DNA of 25,785 bases, taken from NCBI GenBank assembly GCA_003565815.1, contig PXAS01000323.1, positions 1-25,785 on the forward strand. The letters are read 5' to 3'. The stretch's first letter is position 1; each line of letters starts with the position of its first letter. A model generated the notes under the pieces. That model was not told the origin of the DNA, ran no database searches, and saw only the letters and a list, made by a program, of their open reading frames with translations. The DNA comes from PVC group bacterium. GTDB lineage: Bacteria > Verrucomicrobiota > Kiritimatiellia > SS1-B-03-39 > UBA6053. The translations under genes were made by a program, and so were the position numbers. Shown piece after piece: positions 15,105 through 23,547 of the stretch.

Positions 15105-16061
15105 ATGGAACCCCCGAAGAACGCCCCCAAGCGCCCCCCGAAGCCGGATCCCGTCCCCGCGATGCCGGAAAACGACGCGAATCTGGCCGTGGCCGACCGC
15201 GCTTTCAAATATTATATTTTCGATTGGGACAACAATATCCTCCACATGCCCACCCGCATCCATTTGGAGCATCGTACCGAATCCGGCGACTGGGAACATC
15301 TGGCCGTCAGCACGTCTTTTTATTCCGTGGTGCGGAACGACCGGGAGCATTACCGTCCGCCGAACGGCGACTGGGAATCCGCCTTCCGCGAGTTCCGGGA
15401 CTTTGCCAACGAACCGGAGAGCCAGTTTCTGGTGGACACCAAAGCGGCGCTCGCCCCCGTGGTTGCGGGCGAGGAAGAAGGCGGCCCCAGTTTCCGCCAA
15501 TTCCGGCAGGCCCTGATCGAGGGACGCCTCTTTGCCATCGTCACTGCCCGCGGACACCGTTCCGACACCATTCGCGCCGGGGTGGAATATTTTATCGGCC
15601 ATGTTCTCGACGATGACGAACGCAAGGAGATGATGCGGAATTTGCGGGGCTACCGGGCCGTGTACGAAAAGGACGCGCATTGGATGACCGACGAAGAGGT
15701 CCTCGAAGCCTACCTCGATCTCAACCGTTACCACGCCGTCACCAGCCCCGAATTCCGCGCACTTATGGGGTCCGATGCCCCCGGAGTGGATATTCAGGAG
15801 GAGGCCAAACAATTCGCCATCATGGATTTCATCCGCCATGTTTTCCGCATTGTCCGCCGCAGCGGGGTCGACAAATCCATCAGCGTCGGTTTTTCCGACG
15901 ATGATCCCCGCAACGTACGCGCCGTGGAAACCTTTATCGAACGGGAACTGCACCGGGAATTTCCCCAGGTCAAATTCGTGGTCTACGACACCTCCGATCC
16001 CGAAGTCCCCGACGGCAGAAAAATCGTCGTTTCCGGTCAGTTGGAATTCAATTTTACCTGA
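15105..16061 (+). CDS. HAD-fold protein of unknown substrate
   Basis: This 318-aa protein has recognisable HAD-superfamily motifs: motif I FDWDNNIL with Asp40 and Asp42 (nucleophile and general acid positions), motif II Thr147 in IVTARGH, a possible motif III Lys257, and motif IV acidic triad DDD (265-267) in VGFSDDDPRN. A large insertion between motifs I and II (about 50-140) and a long segment between II and IV could form cap domains that set the substrate. The N-terminus is Pro/Lys-rich and probably disordered. It is divergent from aroG and stands alone, so context does not help. A phosphatase is likely, substrate unknown. The start at 15105 is the first ATG in frame; a GTG at 15090 is possible. 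Confidence 0.72.
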   Translation: MEPPKNAPKRPPKPDPVPAMPENDANLAVADRAFKYYIFDWDNNILHMPTRIHLEHRTESGDWEHLAVSTSFYSVVRNDREHYRPPNGDWESAFREFRDFANEPESQFLVDTKAALAPVVAGEEEGGPSFRQFRQALIEGRLFAIVTARGHRSDTIRAGVEYFIGHVLDDDERKEMMRNLRGYRAVYEKDAHWMTDEEVLEAYLDLNRYHAVTSPEFRALMGSDAPGVDIQEEAKQFAIMDFIRHVFRIVRRSGVDKSISVGFSDDDPRNVRAVETFIERELHREFPQVKFVVYDTSDPEVPDGRKIVVSGQLEFNFT

Positions 16062-16081
16062 ACCTGAATCCGTGTTTTTTT
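16042..16081 (+). terminator. Possible terminator of the HAD-fold gene
   Basis: An imperfect stem GGAATTCA/TGAATCC (16042-16049 with 16065-16071, one bulge) surrounds the stop codon and is followed after GTG by seven T (16075-16081). Confidence 0.4.
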
Positions 16082-16111
16082 GCGCTGAATCCGAACAATC
16101 CCATGGGCTGA

Positions 16112-16189
16112 AAGGGACTGCCGATTTACGTGGCGCGACAGTCCCTGTCGAGAACGGCAGGGTTATCGGCAAGGGACTGCCGATTTACG
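16112..16189. repeat. 19-bp direct repeat with nested hairpins between convergent genes
   Basis: AAGGGACTGCCGATTTACG occurs at 16112-16130 and again at 16171-16189. CAGTCCC (16139-16145) is inverted relative to both copies, and ATCGGCA/TGCCGAT (16165-16171 and 16178-16184) forms a 7-bp stem with a 6-nt loop around the second copy. It fills the gap between the convergent HAD and FG-GAP genes and may act in termination or be a small repeat remnant. Confidence 0.75.
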
Positions 16190-16194
16190 GCGCG

Positions 16195-18510
16195 TTAATT
16201 TTCCGAGGGAATGAGGTCGTCTTGGATGTAGACGAGGATGCGGTCGTGGATGAGGAGGAGGAGATCGTCGCGGCCGTTGCCGTTGATGTCGGTGACGTGG
16301 GCTTCGCGGGGCTCGATGCTGCCGCCGCGTCTGCCTGCCACGGAGATGGAGGCGTCGAAAATTTGGAAGTGCATGACGGGTTGCCAGACTTCATCGCGTC
16401 GGGCGAGAAATTCCATGACGTGGGTTTGGGCGGGATCGATGAGGGCGATGTCGGCCTGTCCGTCGCCATTGAAATCGCCAGTGACCAGTCGGTGATGACG
16501 GGTTTCGCGCAGGTCGGTTTCGTACAGGGTTTCGACCCGGGCGGTGAGGGGAGGCGCGTGGGGGCGAATAAAGGCGATTTGCTCGCGGCCTTGTACGCGG
16601 AGTTCGGGTTCACCGTCGCGGTGGGTGTGCAATTGCACGTCTTGGACCTGCATGGGGGGGAGTTTGAGATCCCGCAGATAGGAGAGGCGTCCGTTTTCGT
16701 CGCGACGATGCAACTCGATGAGGTTGCGCCCGGCGTCAAAGAGTCCGATGAGGCGGCCTTCGGGGTCGAAGGGCAGAATGCCGCGGAGGCGTCCGCTGCC
16801 ATTCAGGTTGTATTGGTCGAGGACGCGCACGGTTCCGTTGGCGTCTGCGGTCAAAAACTGGGCGGTGCCGTCCTGGGTGAGCACCCAGCGGGAGGGGAAG
16901 GGGCTTCCGGGGGGCAGGATGAGAAAGTCTTCGGGCTTTTTCCGGCGAAGCAGGGATTGGGAAAAGCCTTCGGTGGCTTCGCGAACTTCGAGTTCGCCGT
17001 CTTCGTTTTGCAGGAGGAAGAATCCGGAATCAAAGGCACTGCACACGAGATACATGTTCCCGTCGATTCGCAGGGGGGCGTACACGTCGCGGTTGACGAA
17101 GGGAAGTTCGAGGCTTTGCCGGTTTTCCAGGGCAATGGCATCCTCTTCGCCGGGGACGATGCGGTAAACGTTCACGTGGTAGGCCCGATTTTCGCGGGTG
17201 ATGGCGAGGAGGCGGTCCCGTCCGCCGTCGTCGAGGGGGTCGGGCAGGGGGGACGCGGCGATGATTTCGGTTTGGTTGTCGATTTGACGGGGAAAGGCGA
17301 TGCGGTTGCCGTCGATTCCGGCCACGCCGAGGTAGCGGGTGTCGGTATCATGCAGCAGAAGTTGTTGGGCGCCGTCGCCGGGCAACCAACGTCCGGCGGC
17401 CATCCAGTTCATGCCCGCGGGAATGGGTTGTTGGACGGGAGGGGCATGGCCGGCGCCGGAAGCTTTGACGACGTAGCGGAAAAGTTCCGGGCGTCCGGGA
17501 GAGAGGGTGATGAGATCTTGGGCACCATCGCCGTTGAGGTCGGCCCACAGCGCCTGGATTTCGCGGGCGGGTCCGGGAAAGTTGAGGTAGCGGACGTCGA
17601 GGGATTCGGAAGTGACGGGGTTAAATTCCGGATTGTGGGCTTCGAGGTGAATTTGTTGGAGGGCGCCGGATCGGGGGTGGAGGCCGAGGAGGCGTTGATC
17701 GCCGAAGGGGGTGAATTGTTCGGCGGGGGGTTCGATGAGGGGAAGGAGGACGTCGTCCAAGCCGGTTTCGCGGCGATGGTGTACGGCGAGGTTGTATCCG
17801 GTGGCGCGCAGTTGGTAGACGACATCCCGGCGGCCATTGCCGTTGATGTCCATGAGGGAGAGCAGATGGGGGCGGCTGCCGGGGGGGACGCTGCTGGCGG
17901 TTTCGACCTGATAGCGGTTGTCCTCCGTCTGCCAGCGGACTTCCTGGATTTCCCGTTCGCCGAGCAGCAGGAGCGCTTTTTCCGTTTCGTCCCAGGCCAG
18001 GGTGCCGGGGGCGTTTTGGGTGGCGGACACATCGAGGCGCACAAAAGGTTGCCACCCGGGCTGTAGGGGGCCGTGGTAGATGTGCAGGCGGTTTTGGTCG
18101 TCGGTGAAGGCAAAATCCTCGTGGCCATCGCCGTTGAAGTCGCCGGTGACCAGATCGAGCATGTTGGTGCCGATGATGAGGCTTTGTCGCTGGAAACGCC
18201 CGTCGGAAAGCACGGGCTGCCAGCGGTCGCGGTGCAAAACGGCGGCGGGAGGCGGTTCGCCGCTTTCGGGATCGAGCTGCAGGTAGAGGTCGAGGCGTCC
18301 ACGCTCGTTGTTGATGAGCAGGAGGTCGGGGCGTCCATCGCCGTTGAAGTCACCGGTGCGCAGGGCGCGGGTGCCGAAATCGGCGAGGTAGATTTCGGGG
18401 GGGGCAAAGCCGACGGGGAGGGGGGCGTCGGCCGGCACGCCGGGGGCGAGCAACCCGAGGGCAAGCGGGAGGAAGGCGCGGCGGGAAAGGGGAATTCGGG
18501 AGAATATCAT
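16195..18510 (-). CDS. Tat-exported FG-GAP/VCBS repeat protein
   Basis: This is a 771-aa secreted protein. SRRAFL (9-14) followed by a hydrophobic run and a PADA-type cleavage region is a twin-arginine signal. The mature part carries six calcium-binding FG-GAP-type loops: GDFNGDGRPDLLL (53-65), GDFNGDGHEDF, DINGNGRRD, DLNGDGAQD, GDFNGDGQAD and DINGNGRDD. They are unevenly spaced (three near the N-terminus, one in the middle, two at the C-terminus), consistent with one or more integrin-like beta-propellers. Such proteins are abundant in planctomycetes and Verrucomicrobia, and their ligands are mostly unknown. It is last of the seven-gene minus-strand run, 4 nt after the preceding stop. No enzymatic domain is visible. 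Confidence 0.85.
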   Translation of the reverse strand: MIFSRIPLSRRAFLPLALGLLAPGVPADAPLPVGFAPPEIYLADFGTRALRTGDFNGDGRPDLLLINNERGRLDLYLQLDPESGEPPPAAVLHRDRWQPVLSDGRFQRQSLIIGTNMLDLVTGDFNGDGHEDFAFTDDQNRLHIYHGPLQPGWQPFVRLDVSATQNAPGTLAWDETEKALLLLGEREIQEVRWQTEDNRYQVETASSVPPGSRPHLLSLMDINGNGRRDVVYQLRATGYNLAVHHRRETGLDDVLLPLIEPPAEQFTPFGDQRLLGLHPRSGALQQIHLEAHNPEFNPVTSESLDVRYLNFPGPAREIQALWADLNGDGAQDLITLSPGRPELFRYVVKASGAGHAPPVQQPIPAGMNWMAAGRWLPGDGAQQLLLHDTDTRYLGVAGIDGNRIAFPRQIDNQTEIIAASPLPDPLDDGGRDRLLAITRENRAYHVNVYRIVPGEEDAIALENRQSLELPFVNRDVYAPLRIDGNMYLVCSAFDSGFFLLQNEDGELEVREATEGFSQSLLRRKKPEDFLILPPGSPFPSRWVLTQDGTAQFLTADANGTVRVLDQYNLNGSGRLRGILPFDPEGRLIGLFDAGRNLIELHRRDENGRLSYLRDLKLPPMQVQDVQLHTHRDGEPELRVQGREQIAFIRPHAPPLTARVETLYETDLRETRHHRLVTGDFNGDGQADIALIDPAQTHVMEFLARRDEVWQPVMHFQIFDASISVAGRRGGSIEPREAHVTDINGNGRDDLLLLIHDRILVYIQDDLIPSEN

Positions 18511-18514
18511 GGGA

Positions 18515-20542
18515 TTATTCCGCTTGGCGATAGAGCATCAGCGATTTCGTTTCGGTGACGAGATCACGCAGGTGGGAGCTGCCGACGGAAACGCGGAAGA
18601 GCTTGCCGAGGGGGGTGATGTCCGGGAAGCGAACGGCGTCGCCGGAGAAGTTGCCCGCGGACTGCATGGTGCTTTGCATGACTTCGAAAGTCGCCTCCAG
18701 CTCTTTCCCGGCGGTGTAGTTGAGCCCCTGGGCGCGAACGGGAAGATGAACGCGGGCTTCCAAAAATTCCGGGGTGTCCCACAGACGTTCGGCGGGGTCG
18801 TTGTTGGCGGCGATGGCTTCGCGCAACATGCCGCTGGAACCGAGGCTCAAGACGAGATAACCGTCGAGGAAGGTGTAGCCGAACATTTTTTGCATGTTGG
18901 GCGATCCGCCCGGCAAGGCGCTGAGGGGGTAATAGACGGGATGGCCGAGGATTTCCTCCGGTTCCGGCGCCCCGTCGGGGTAGATGCGGCGCATCATGGT
19001 GTTCAGGGCGCTGGTCACGGCCTGTTCGTCCTTGAGTTGGAGTCCGATCAGGTAGTAACTGCCGCGGGTGGGATGCTCCATGCTCATTTGCAGGTAGGTT
19101 TCCATGTCTTCCATGGGATCGATGGCGGCGAGTTTTTGCGCGACTTCGACATCGGTTTGGGAGACGAGCAAAAAGCCGCTGTCAAAATGGTCGAGCAGTT
19201 GGGTTTTGTAATCGATGCCAATGACTCCGAATCCGGCCATACGGGCCATGCCCAAGGCGCCCGCGGCTTCCGGAGCCAGGGTTTGAACCTCTTTTTCGAG
19301 TTGCTCATAGAAGCGTCCGAGACTCCAGTGCGCGGAAATGACCTGGCCGACGTGTCTGGAGACGAACGCGGGTTCGGGGGCGGGGGAGTCGGTGGGGTCC
19401 AGGAAAATGCGTGACAGGGCGGTTTCGCGCGCGAAGCCGTACCGACCCAGGGTGGCAATGCCTTCGGGGCGCATTTCGGCGCTGATGCTCAGGGGGACCA
19501 ATGCATCCAGGGCCAGCCAATCGAGGATTTTGTTGAAAGAAAGTTGATCGGTGATCATTTCATCTCCGTCGATGACGGATCGGATCAGCGGATCGATGGC
19601 GGGGAAGTTGAGATAGAAAAAGGAGTCGGGTTGATCGTGAAAGGCCATGGTGGAGAGAAAGGCCGGCGTGCCGGTGAGGCGGTTTCCGGGGCGTTGTTCC
19701 AGACGTTCAATGGCGCCGCGGATACCGCCTTCGGTAAAGGCCACCAGAAAAACGTCGTCGACCACGGTCCACCAGGGGGAGATTTCCAAGGCCGCGAGTT
19801 CTTTTTCGCGGGGGTCGGCTTCTTCATCCAATTCCGGGACAACGGTATGGACGGTGTGGGGGCCCCACCGGTGTTCCACGAATTTTTGGGGGAAATCCGC
19901 GGAGACCTCTTCCTGCAACGATTCCCGGATCCAATCGGCCAGGGTCTCCATGAGGGCGGCGCCTTCACGGACTTCGGCCATGACCAGGAGATCTCCGGCG
20001 ATGGCTTGGGCTTCTTTGGCGTCCAATACCGCGTCCCGATGCAGTTTTTCCTCCGTCTCGGGGTCCAATTCGAATTCTTCCCCCCAATTCATGGCGGCCC
20101 AATCGACTTGCAGGTCTTCCCGAAGGGCTTGGTGTGCCTTGAAGAGGCCCGCGGCTTGGCGCATATTGCCGGTGATGAACAGGACTTCACCGGAAAGGTG
20201 CTCGAAAAAGGTTTTCATGCGCGCTTCCGCCTTTTCCAATTCGGCGCGGACTTCCGCAGGTGCGGAGACTTCCGCTTCTCCCGCTTCGGCGGCGGCACGG
20301 GCAAAGGAGAGGAACATTTCTTTCCACTCGATTTGTCCCCAGGCCTTGGACATGGGGGAGGCATCGAGCTTTTCCCGATAGTTGGGGAAATCCGAAACCT
20401 GCACGATCAGAAGGCTACCCTCCTCGACATGATCCAGGAGGTTGCGGGCGCCGGCCCGGCCGGTGAGGAGCGAGGTCAGAAGCGCGGGCAGCAGAATCGG
20501 GAGGAGCGCACGGCGGAAGCGGGAAGGGGAATGTTGATTCAT
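18515..20542 (-). CDS. Large secreted protein of unknown function
   Basis: This 675-aa protein has an N-terminal signal (basic RFRR, hydrophobic 15-25, likely cleavage after an AGA near residue 32) and then a long soluble region rich in Glu, Ala and Leu. Phrases such as EEGSLLIVQVSDFPNYR, MKTFFEHLSGEVLFITG and SGFLLVSQTDVEVAQKLAA recall DUF3352-type secreted proteins, but I cannot assign the family with certainty. No catalytic motif is seen. The start at 20542 is chosen because its ATG overlaps the protease stop (ATGA); a frame to 20578 lies inside the protease gene. Coupling to a periplasmic protease and a secreted FG-GAP protein points to a shared envelope role. Confidence 0.7.
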   Translation of the reverse strand: MNQHSPSRFRRALLPILLPALLTSLLTGRAGARNLLDHVEEGSLLIVQVSDFPNYREKLDASPMSKAWGQIEWKEMFLSFARAAAEAGEAEVSAPAEVRAELEKAEARMKTFFEHLSGEVLFITGNMRQAAGLFKAHQALREDLQVDWAAMNWGEEFELDPETEEKLHRDAVLDAKEAQAIAGDLLVMAEVREGAALMETLADWIRESLQEEVSADFPQKFVEHRWGPHTVHTVVPELDEEADPREKELAALEISPWWTVVDDVFLVAFTEGGIRGAIERLEQRPGNRLTGTPAFLSTMAFHDQPDSFFYLNFPAIDPLIRSVIDGDEMITDQLSFNKILDWLALDALVPLSISAEMRPEGIATLGRYGFARETALSRIFLDPTDSPAPEPAFVSRHVGQVISAHWSLGRFYEQLEKEVQTLAPEAAGALGMARMAGFGVIGIDYKTQLLDHFDSGFLLVSQTDVEVAQKLAAIDPMEDMETYLQMSMEHPTRGSYYLIGLQLKDEQAVTSALNTMMRRIYPDGAPEPEEILGHPVYYPLSALPGGSPNMQKMFGYTFLDGYLVLSLGSSGMLREAIAANNDPAERLWDTPEFLEARVHLPVRAQGLNYTAGKELEATFEVMQSTMQSAGNFSGDAVRFPDITPLGKLFRVSVGSSHLRDLVTETKSLMLYRQAE

Positions 20543-21567
20543 GGGGTGTCCGTTCGGGGTTCTTCGGGCGTTTGCCATTCGGATTTTCGGGGTGGATTGA
20601 GGTAATGGTATCCCGTGTTGGGATTGCGGGGGTCGAAGGCGTAGGCGCTTCGCTTGGCGAGAAAAATCTTGATGCTTTCGCTGGGCACGGCGAATCCCAC
20701 CCCTTCGATGCCGGTACGCATGTATTTGAGGGTGTTGACCCCAATGACTTCTCCGCGCAGGTTCAACAGGGGGCCGCCGCTGTTGCCGGGATTGATTTGG
20801 GCGGTGGTTTGCAAAAAGAGGATGCCGTTGATGAGGCGGTCGGTGAGGCTGACGATGCCCCGGGACACGGTGCGATCCAGTCCCAGGGGACTGCCGATGG
20901 CGAAAACGGTTTCGCCGGTCTGCATTTCCCCGGCCACGCCCAGCGGCAGCCAGGTGAGGGGCCTGCGGATTTCATCTTCAATGGCAAGGAGGGCCAGATC
21001 GTTGGCGGGGTCCATGGCGAGAATGCGGATGTTCCGGTATTGGATGCGTTCCAGATCCCCGTCGGTGCCCGAAAACACGGTCACGGTGAGTTCGCGGTCC
21101 CCGGCAATGACGTGATGGTTGGTCAGCACATGACCGCGTTCGTTGAGAATGAATCCGGATCCTTGTCCGGCCCGGGACCGCACTTCCACCACGCCTTCGC
21201 CCAGTCGGCGGACCCAGGATTCCACGGGCAGGGTCTGCGTGTCTTCGCGAACCTTGAAGAGGCGATTGTCGCGGGGGACCAAATCGTCGGTTTGCCTTTC
21301 CCCCGCTTCATCGAGTTCCATGGAGCCGACGACCCGGGTGGCGGGTAGGCGCAGGACGTCGTGCCCCAGGTCGACCCAATAGGCGTCGGGGGTTTGTTTG
21401 AGAATGACGCCGCTGACTTGGCTGCCGCCTTCGAGTTCCAGCACCCGTCGCACGAAGGGTTCCGTGTCGGGCGGGTCAACGGCCTCCCCCTGCAAACGCG
21501 GCGCCGCGAGCAGGCAGGCGATCAGGGGGATTCGGGAGGCGGGGAACTTCGAAAAAAGGCGGCGCAT
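20539..21567 (-). CDS. Secreted trypsin-like serine protease (HtrA/DegP-type, no PDZ)
   Basis: This 342-aa protease has a signal peptide (RR..., hydrophobic 14-22) and a chymotrypsin-fold domain with the full triad: His152 in TNHHVI, Asp190 in DPANDLALL and Ser263 in NPGNSGGPL. Residues about 43-80 (LELEGG.QVSGVILKQTPDAYWVDLG) form a small beta-rich module before the protease domain, of a type seen in PVC envelope proteases. The C-terminus ends about 50 residues after the domain, and no PDZ domain is present, unlike DegP/DegS. It likely degrades or processes envelope proteins. Its ATG overlaps the stop of the 72-aa gene (TGATG), and its stop overlaps the next ATG, so it is tightly coupled to both. 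Confidence 0.88.
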   Translation of the reverse strand: MRRLFSKFPASRIPLIACLLAAPRLQGEAVDPPDTEPFVRRVLELEGGSQVSGVILKQTPDAYWVDLGHDVLRLPATRVVGSMELDEAGERQTDDLVPRDNRLFKVREDTQTLPVESWVRRLGEGVVEVRSRAGQGSGFILNERGHVLTNHHVIAGDRELTVTVFSGTDGDLERIQYRNIRILAMDPANDLALLAIEDEIRRPLTWLPLGVAGEMQTGETVFAIGSPLGLDRTVSRGIVSLTDRLINGILFLQTTAQINPGNSGGPLLNLRGEVIGVNTLKYMRTGIEGVGFAVPSESIKIFLAKRSAYAFDPRNPNTGYHYLNPPRKSEWQTPEEPRTDTP

Positions 21568-21785
21568 CAGAACTCCGAGGTTTTGTTGAGGTGATCAATC
21601 AGGACGAAGGCGATGGCCGCCTGTTCGTTGCGGGAGCAGGCGGCTTCCAGCCGTTCGACTTCGGCGCGGATGCGCTCGCCGGAAGGCGAGCTTTCCTTGT
21701 AGAGGTTGAAGGCGCCGTCAAGTTGTTGTTGGTTAAAGCAGTAGACGGATTTGCCGCCGGTGAGATCGATGGGTTTCATGACCAT
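21567..21785 (-). CDS. Small hypothetical protein, 72 aa
   Basis: I do not recognise this 72-aa protein. It starts 6 nt after the A-type carrier stop and shares one base with the protease start (TGATG), so it is a real coupled gene. The middle is predicted helical (IRAEVERLEAACSRNEQAAIAFVLIDHL). Cys16 and Cys50 are the only cysteines. There is no signal peptide. An in-frame ATG at 21779 gives a 70-aa form. Its location between an Fe-S carrier and a secreted protease gives no clear function. Confidence 0.7.
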   Translation of the reverse strand: MVMKPIDLTGGKSVYCFNQQQLDGAFNLYKESSPSGERIRAEVERLEAACSRNEQAAIAFVLIDHLNKTSEF

Positions 21786-21791
21786 GGCGGG

Positions 21792-22115
21792 TTATCCTCC
21801 GAAGCTGGCGCCGCAACCGCAGGAGCCGCTGGCATTGGGGTTGGTAAAACGGAAGCCGGAGCGGATGAGGTCGTCGCTGTAATCGATGTGCAATCCCTCC
21901 AGGAAAATGGCGCTGCCTTGGTCGGTGACGATGCGGAGGGTGTCGGCCGCGAAGACCTCCACGTCCTCTTCGCCGAAATCGGTATCGACGGCGGCGGAAT
22001 AGGTCATGCCGGAGCATCCCCCGGGGATGACGTTGATGCGGAGAAAATTGCTTTCGCCCAGGTCAAGCTTGGACAGCTCGCTCTGGGCCCGGTCGGTAAT
22101 GGAAATGGTGCTCAT
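21792..22115 (-). CDS. A-type iron-sulfur carrier protein (IscA/SufA/ErpA family)
   Basis: This 107-aa protein binds iron or an Fe-S cluster and passes it to apo-targets. The three conserved cysteines are present: C34 in GGCSGM, and C99 and C101 in GSCGCG, at family-typical spacing. The start at 22115 is chosen because AAAGGA lies about 9-11 nt upstream and the conserved domain begins there; the frame open to 22325 lies inside the neighbouring gene. A TTGACA-based promoter sits just upstream, overlapping the end of the preceding gene. Which of IscA, SufA or ErpA it equals cannot be told by eye. No isc or suf genes surround it. Confidence 0.9.
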   Translation of the reverse strand: MSTISITDRAQSELSKLDLGESNFLRINVIPGGCSGMTYSAAVDTDFGEEDVEVFAADTLRIVTDQGSAIFLEGLHIDYSDDLIRSGFRFTNPNASGSCGCGASFGG

Positions 22116-22145
22116 ATTTTGAAATCCTTTGAAATGGGTTGCGAA

Positions 22146-22174
22146 TGGGTACGGCAATATCGCGCGCATGTCAA
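22146..22174 (-). promoter_or_regulatory. Internal promoter for the Fe-S carrier and downstream genes
   Basis: On the minus strand TTGACA (22169-22174) overlaps the stop codon of the oxidoreductase gene. A 17-nt spacer leads to TACCCA (22146-22151), a poor -10. The predicted leader is about 24 nt and contains AAAGGA. Confidence 0.45.
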
Positions 22175-23205
22175 GTTGCGGGACCATGCGCCTGCCAGGC
22201 TTTGGCCACCGCTTCGGTAAAGGCCATGTATTTGACCCCGTCCTGAAAGGTGGTCGTGGAAACCGGCTCCAAGTCGCGAATGGCGTTGATGAATTCCTCC
22301 TCCACCCGCCAACCGCCGCGTTCATGGGCGGGCACGTCGATTTCCTCGGCGGTGCCGCCGCGGGCGTGCAGGGTCAGGACGCCGCGGGTGACGTCGAGGC
22401 GCAGCGTGCCTTCGCTGCCGTAAAGGATGAAGTCGTTGGGCGTCGGGCAGGCACCGGTCACCTGACTGCAGCGGATGTGGACGGTGGCTCCGCTTTCCAG
22501 GGTGCCGAGCACATCGAGATGATCGGGGATTTCCATCTCCCGGGTTTGGCCCTCGGCGTCTTTGCGGCGTTTGACCACGATCCGGGCGCGGGCGGTGAGA
22601 TCGTCCCGCATGTGTCCGGTCCAGCGGACCATGGCTTCGTAATAAATGCCCAGCATCATGGTGTTCAGGCCGCTGAGGTTTTTGTCTTCGCGCCAGGTCA
22701 TGGGACGCTGGAAGTCGGCAAAGGCGCCGGAATTGGCGAAAACATCGACGTGGAGAAGCTCGCCAATGGCGCCGTCGGACAGGAGCCGCCGGAGGGTTTG
22801 GTCCCAGGGCAGGGTAAAGGGGCTGGGCACCACTTGGGCCACCAGTTCGGGGCGGGAGCGGGAGGCGTCCAGCATCGATTGGGCCTCGGCCTCGTTCATG
22901 GCCATGCGGGCTTCGCAGAGCACGTGTTTGCCCGCCGCCAGGGCCGCCAAAGTGACCGGGGCGTGCAGATAAGGCCAGGTGCCGATGACGACGGCGTCCA
23001 GATACGGGTTTTCCACCACCTCGCGCCACGAATCGGCCAGCTCGGGAATGTCGAAGGCTTTCGCGACTTTTTCGCCGCTTTCCCGGCTGCGGTTGCATAC
23101 CATGACGATTTCCACCCCCTGGATGCGTTGCAACAGGGGAATGTGTTTCCCGCGGGTATTGGCGCCCGCGCCCACGATGCCGATGCGAATTTTCCGGGTG
23201 CTCAT
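22171..23205 (-). CDS. Gfo/Idh/MocA-family oxidoreductase with non-canonical active site
   Basis: This 344-aa protein has the Rossmann motif GIVGAGANTRGKH (9-21), then GTWPYLH (75-81) and AGKHVLCEARMAM (91-103), and an alpha/beta C-terminal domain with a GSEGTLRLD strand. In canonical members the segment after CE is K-P; here it is A99-R100, so the catalytic/NADP-contacting lysine is missing. The usual DxGxH motif also appears as MLGIY (184-188), replacing Asp and His. Substrates of the family are sugars, inositols and biliverdin; none can be named here. It may use an altered mechanism or act without redox chemistry. It starts 3 nt after the DUF4404 gene. Confidence 0.85.
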   Translation of the reverse strand: MSTRKIRIGIVGAGANTRGKHIPLLQRIQGVEIVMVCNRSRESGEKVAKAFDIPELADSWREVVENPYLDAVVIGTWPYLHAPVTLAALAAGKHVLCEARMAMNEAEAQSMLDASRSRPELVAQVVPSPFTLPWDQTLRRLLSDGAIGELLHVDVFANSGAFADFQRPMTWREDKNLSGLNTMMLGIYYEAMVRWTGHMRDDLTARARIVVKRRKDAEGQTREMEIPDHLDVLGTLESGATVHIRCSQVTGACPTPNDFILYGSEGTLRLDVTRGVLTLHARGGTAEEIDVPAHERGGWRVEEEFINAIRDLEPVSTTTFQDGVKYMAFTEAVAKAWQAHGPAT

Positions 23206-23208
23206 GGC

Positions 23209-23541
23209 TTAAATGCCCAGGTTGCTGAGTTGATGGCAAATGCCGTTGACCACCTGCGTCAATTTGGGATGGCTGAGTTCGAATTCCCGCACGGAACGGC
23301 GGAGGCCTTCGATGCTGTATTCCAGCATGTCGGGGTCCCGGGATTGGCGCAGGGCTTCCCGGGCGCTGGCGGCGGTGAAGCCGGCGATGCTCTCGGCCTG
23401 CTCGGCCTGCTCGTCGTCCATGGCGTCAATCTCCCGGCGCAAATCCTGGAGCAGTTGCTCCAAAGCGGCGCGGTTTTCGGGAGAGAGGGTGGGGGAGGCC
23501 GCGAGGCGCTCGTCGATTTTTTTCAAGGTTTCCTGGATCAT
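23209..23541 (-). CDS. DUF4404-family protein
   Basis: This 110-aa, probably all-helical protein has an N-terminal amphipathic helix (MIQETLKKIDERL), a heptad-like stretch rich in Glu and Gln (25-55), and a C-terminal FELSHPKLTQVVNG...LSNLGI (87-110) that matches the DUF4404 ending (E.HPtLa...i...L..MGI). Function in the family is unknown. The start at 23541 is the first plausible one. The same frame is open upstream only because a 30-bp repeat contains no stop. A -10-like CATTAT lies 6 nt before the ATG, and no ribosome-binding site is seen, suggesting a leaderless start. It is first in the seven-gene operon. Confidence 0.78.
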   Translation of the reverse strand: MIQETLKKIDERLAASPTLSPENRAALEQLLQDLRREIDAMDDEQAEQAESIAGFTAASAREALRQSRDPDMLEYSIEGLRRSVREFELSHPKLTQVVNGICHQLSNLGI

Positions 23542-23547
23542 GCGTTC

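Noticed and set aside
15775..18066. 763-aa plus-strand open frame antisense to the FG-GAP gene
   Set aside because: It begins inside the HAD gene in another frame and crosses the convergent repeat. The minus-strand frame has a Tat signal and six calcium loops, so it is the real one.
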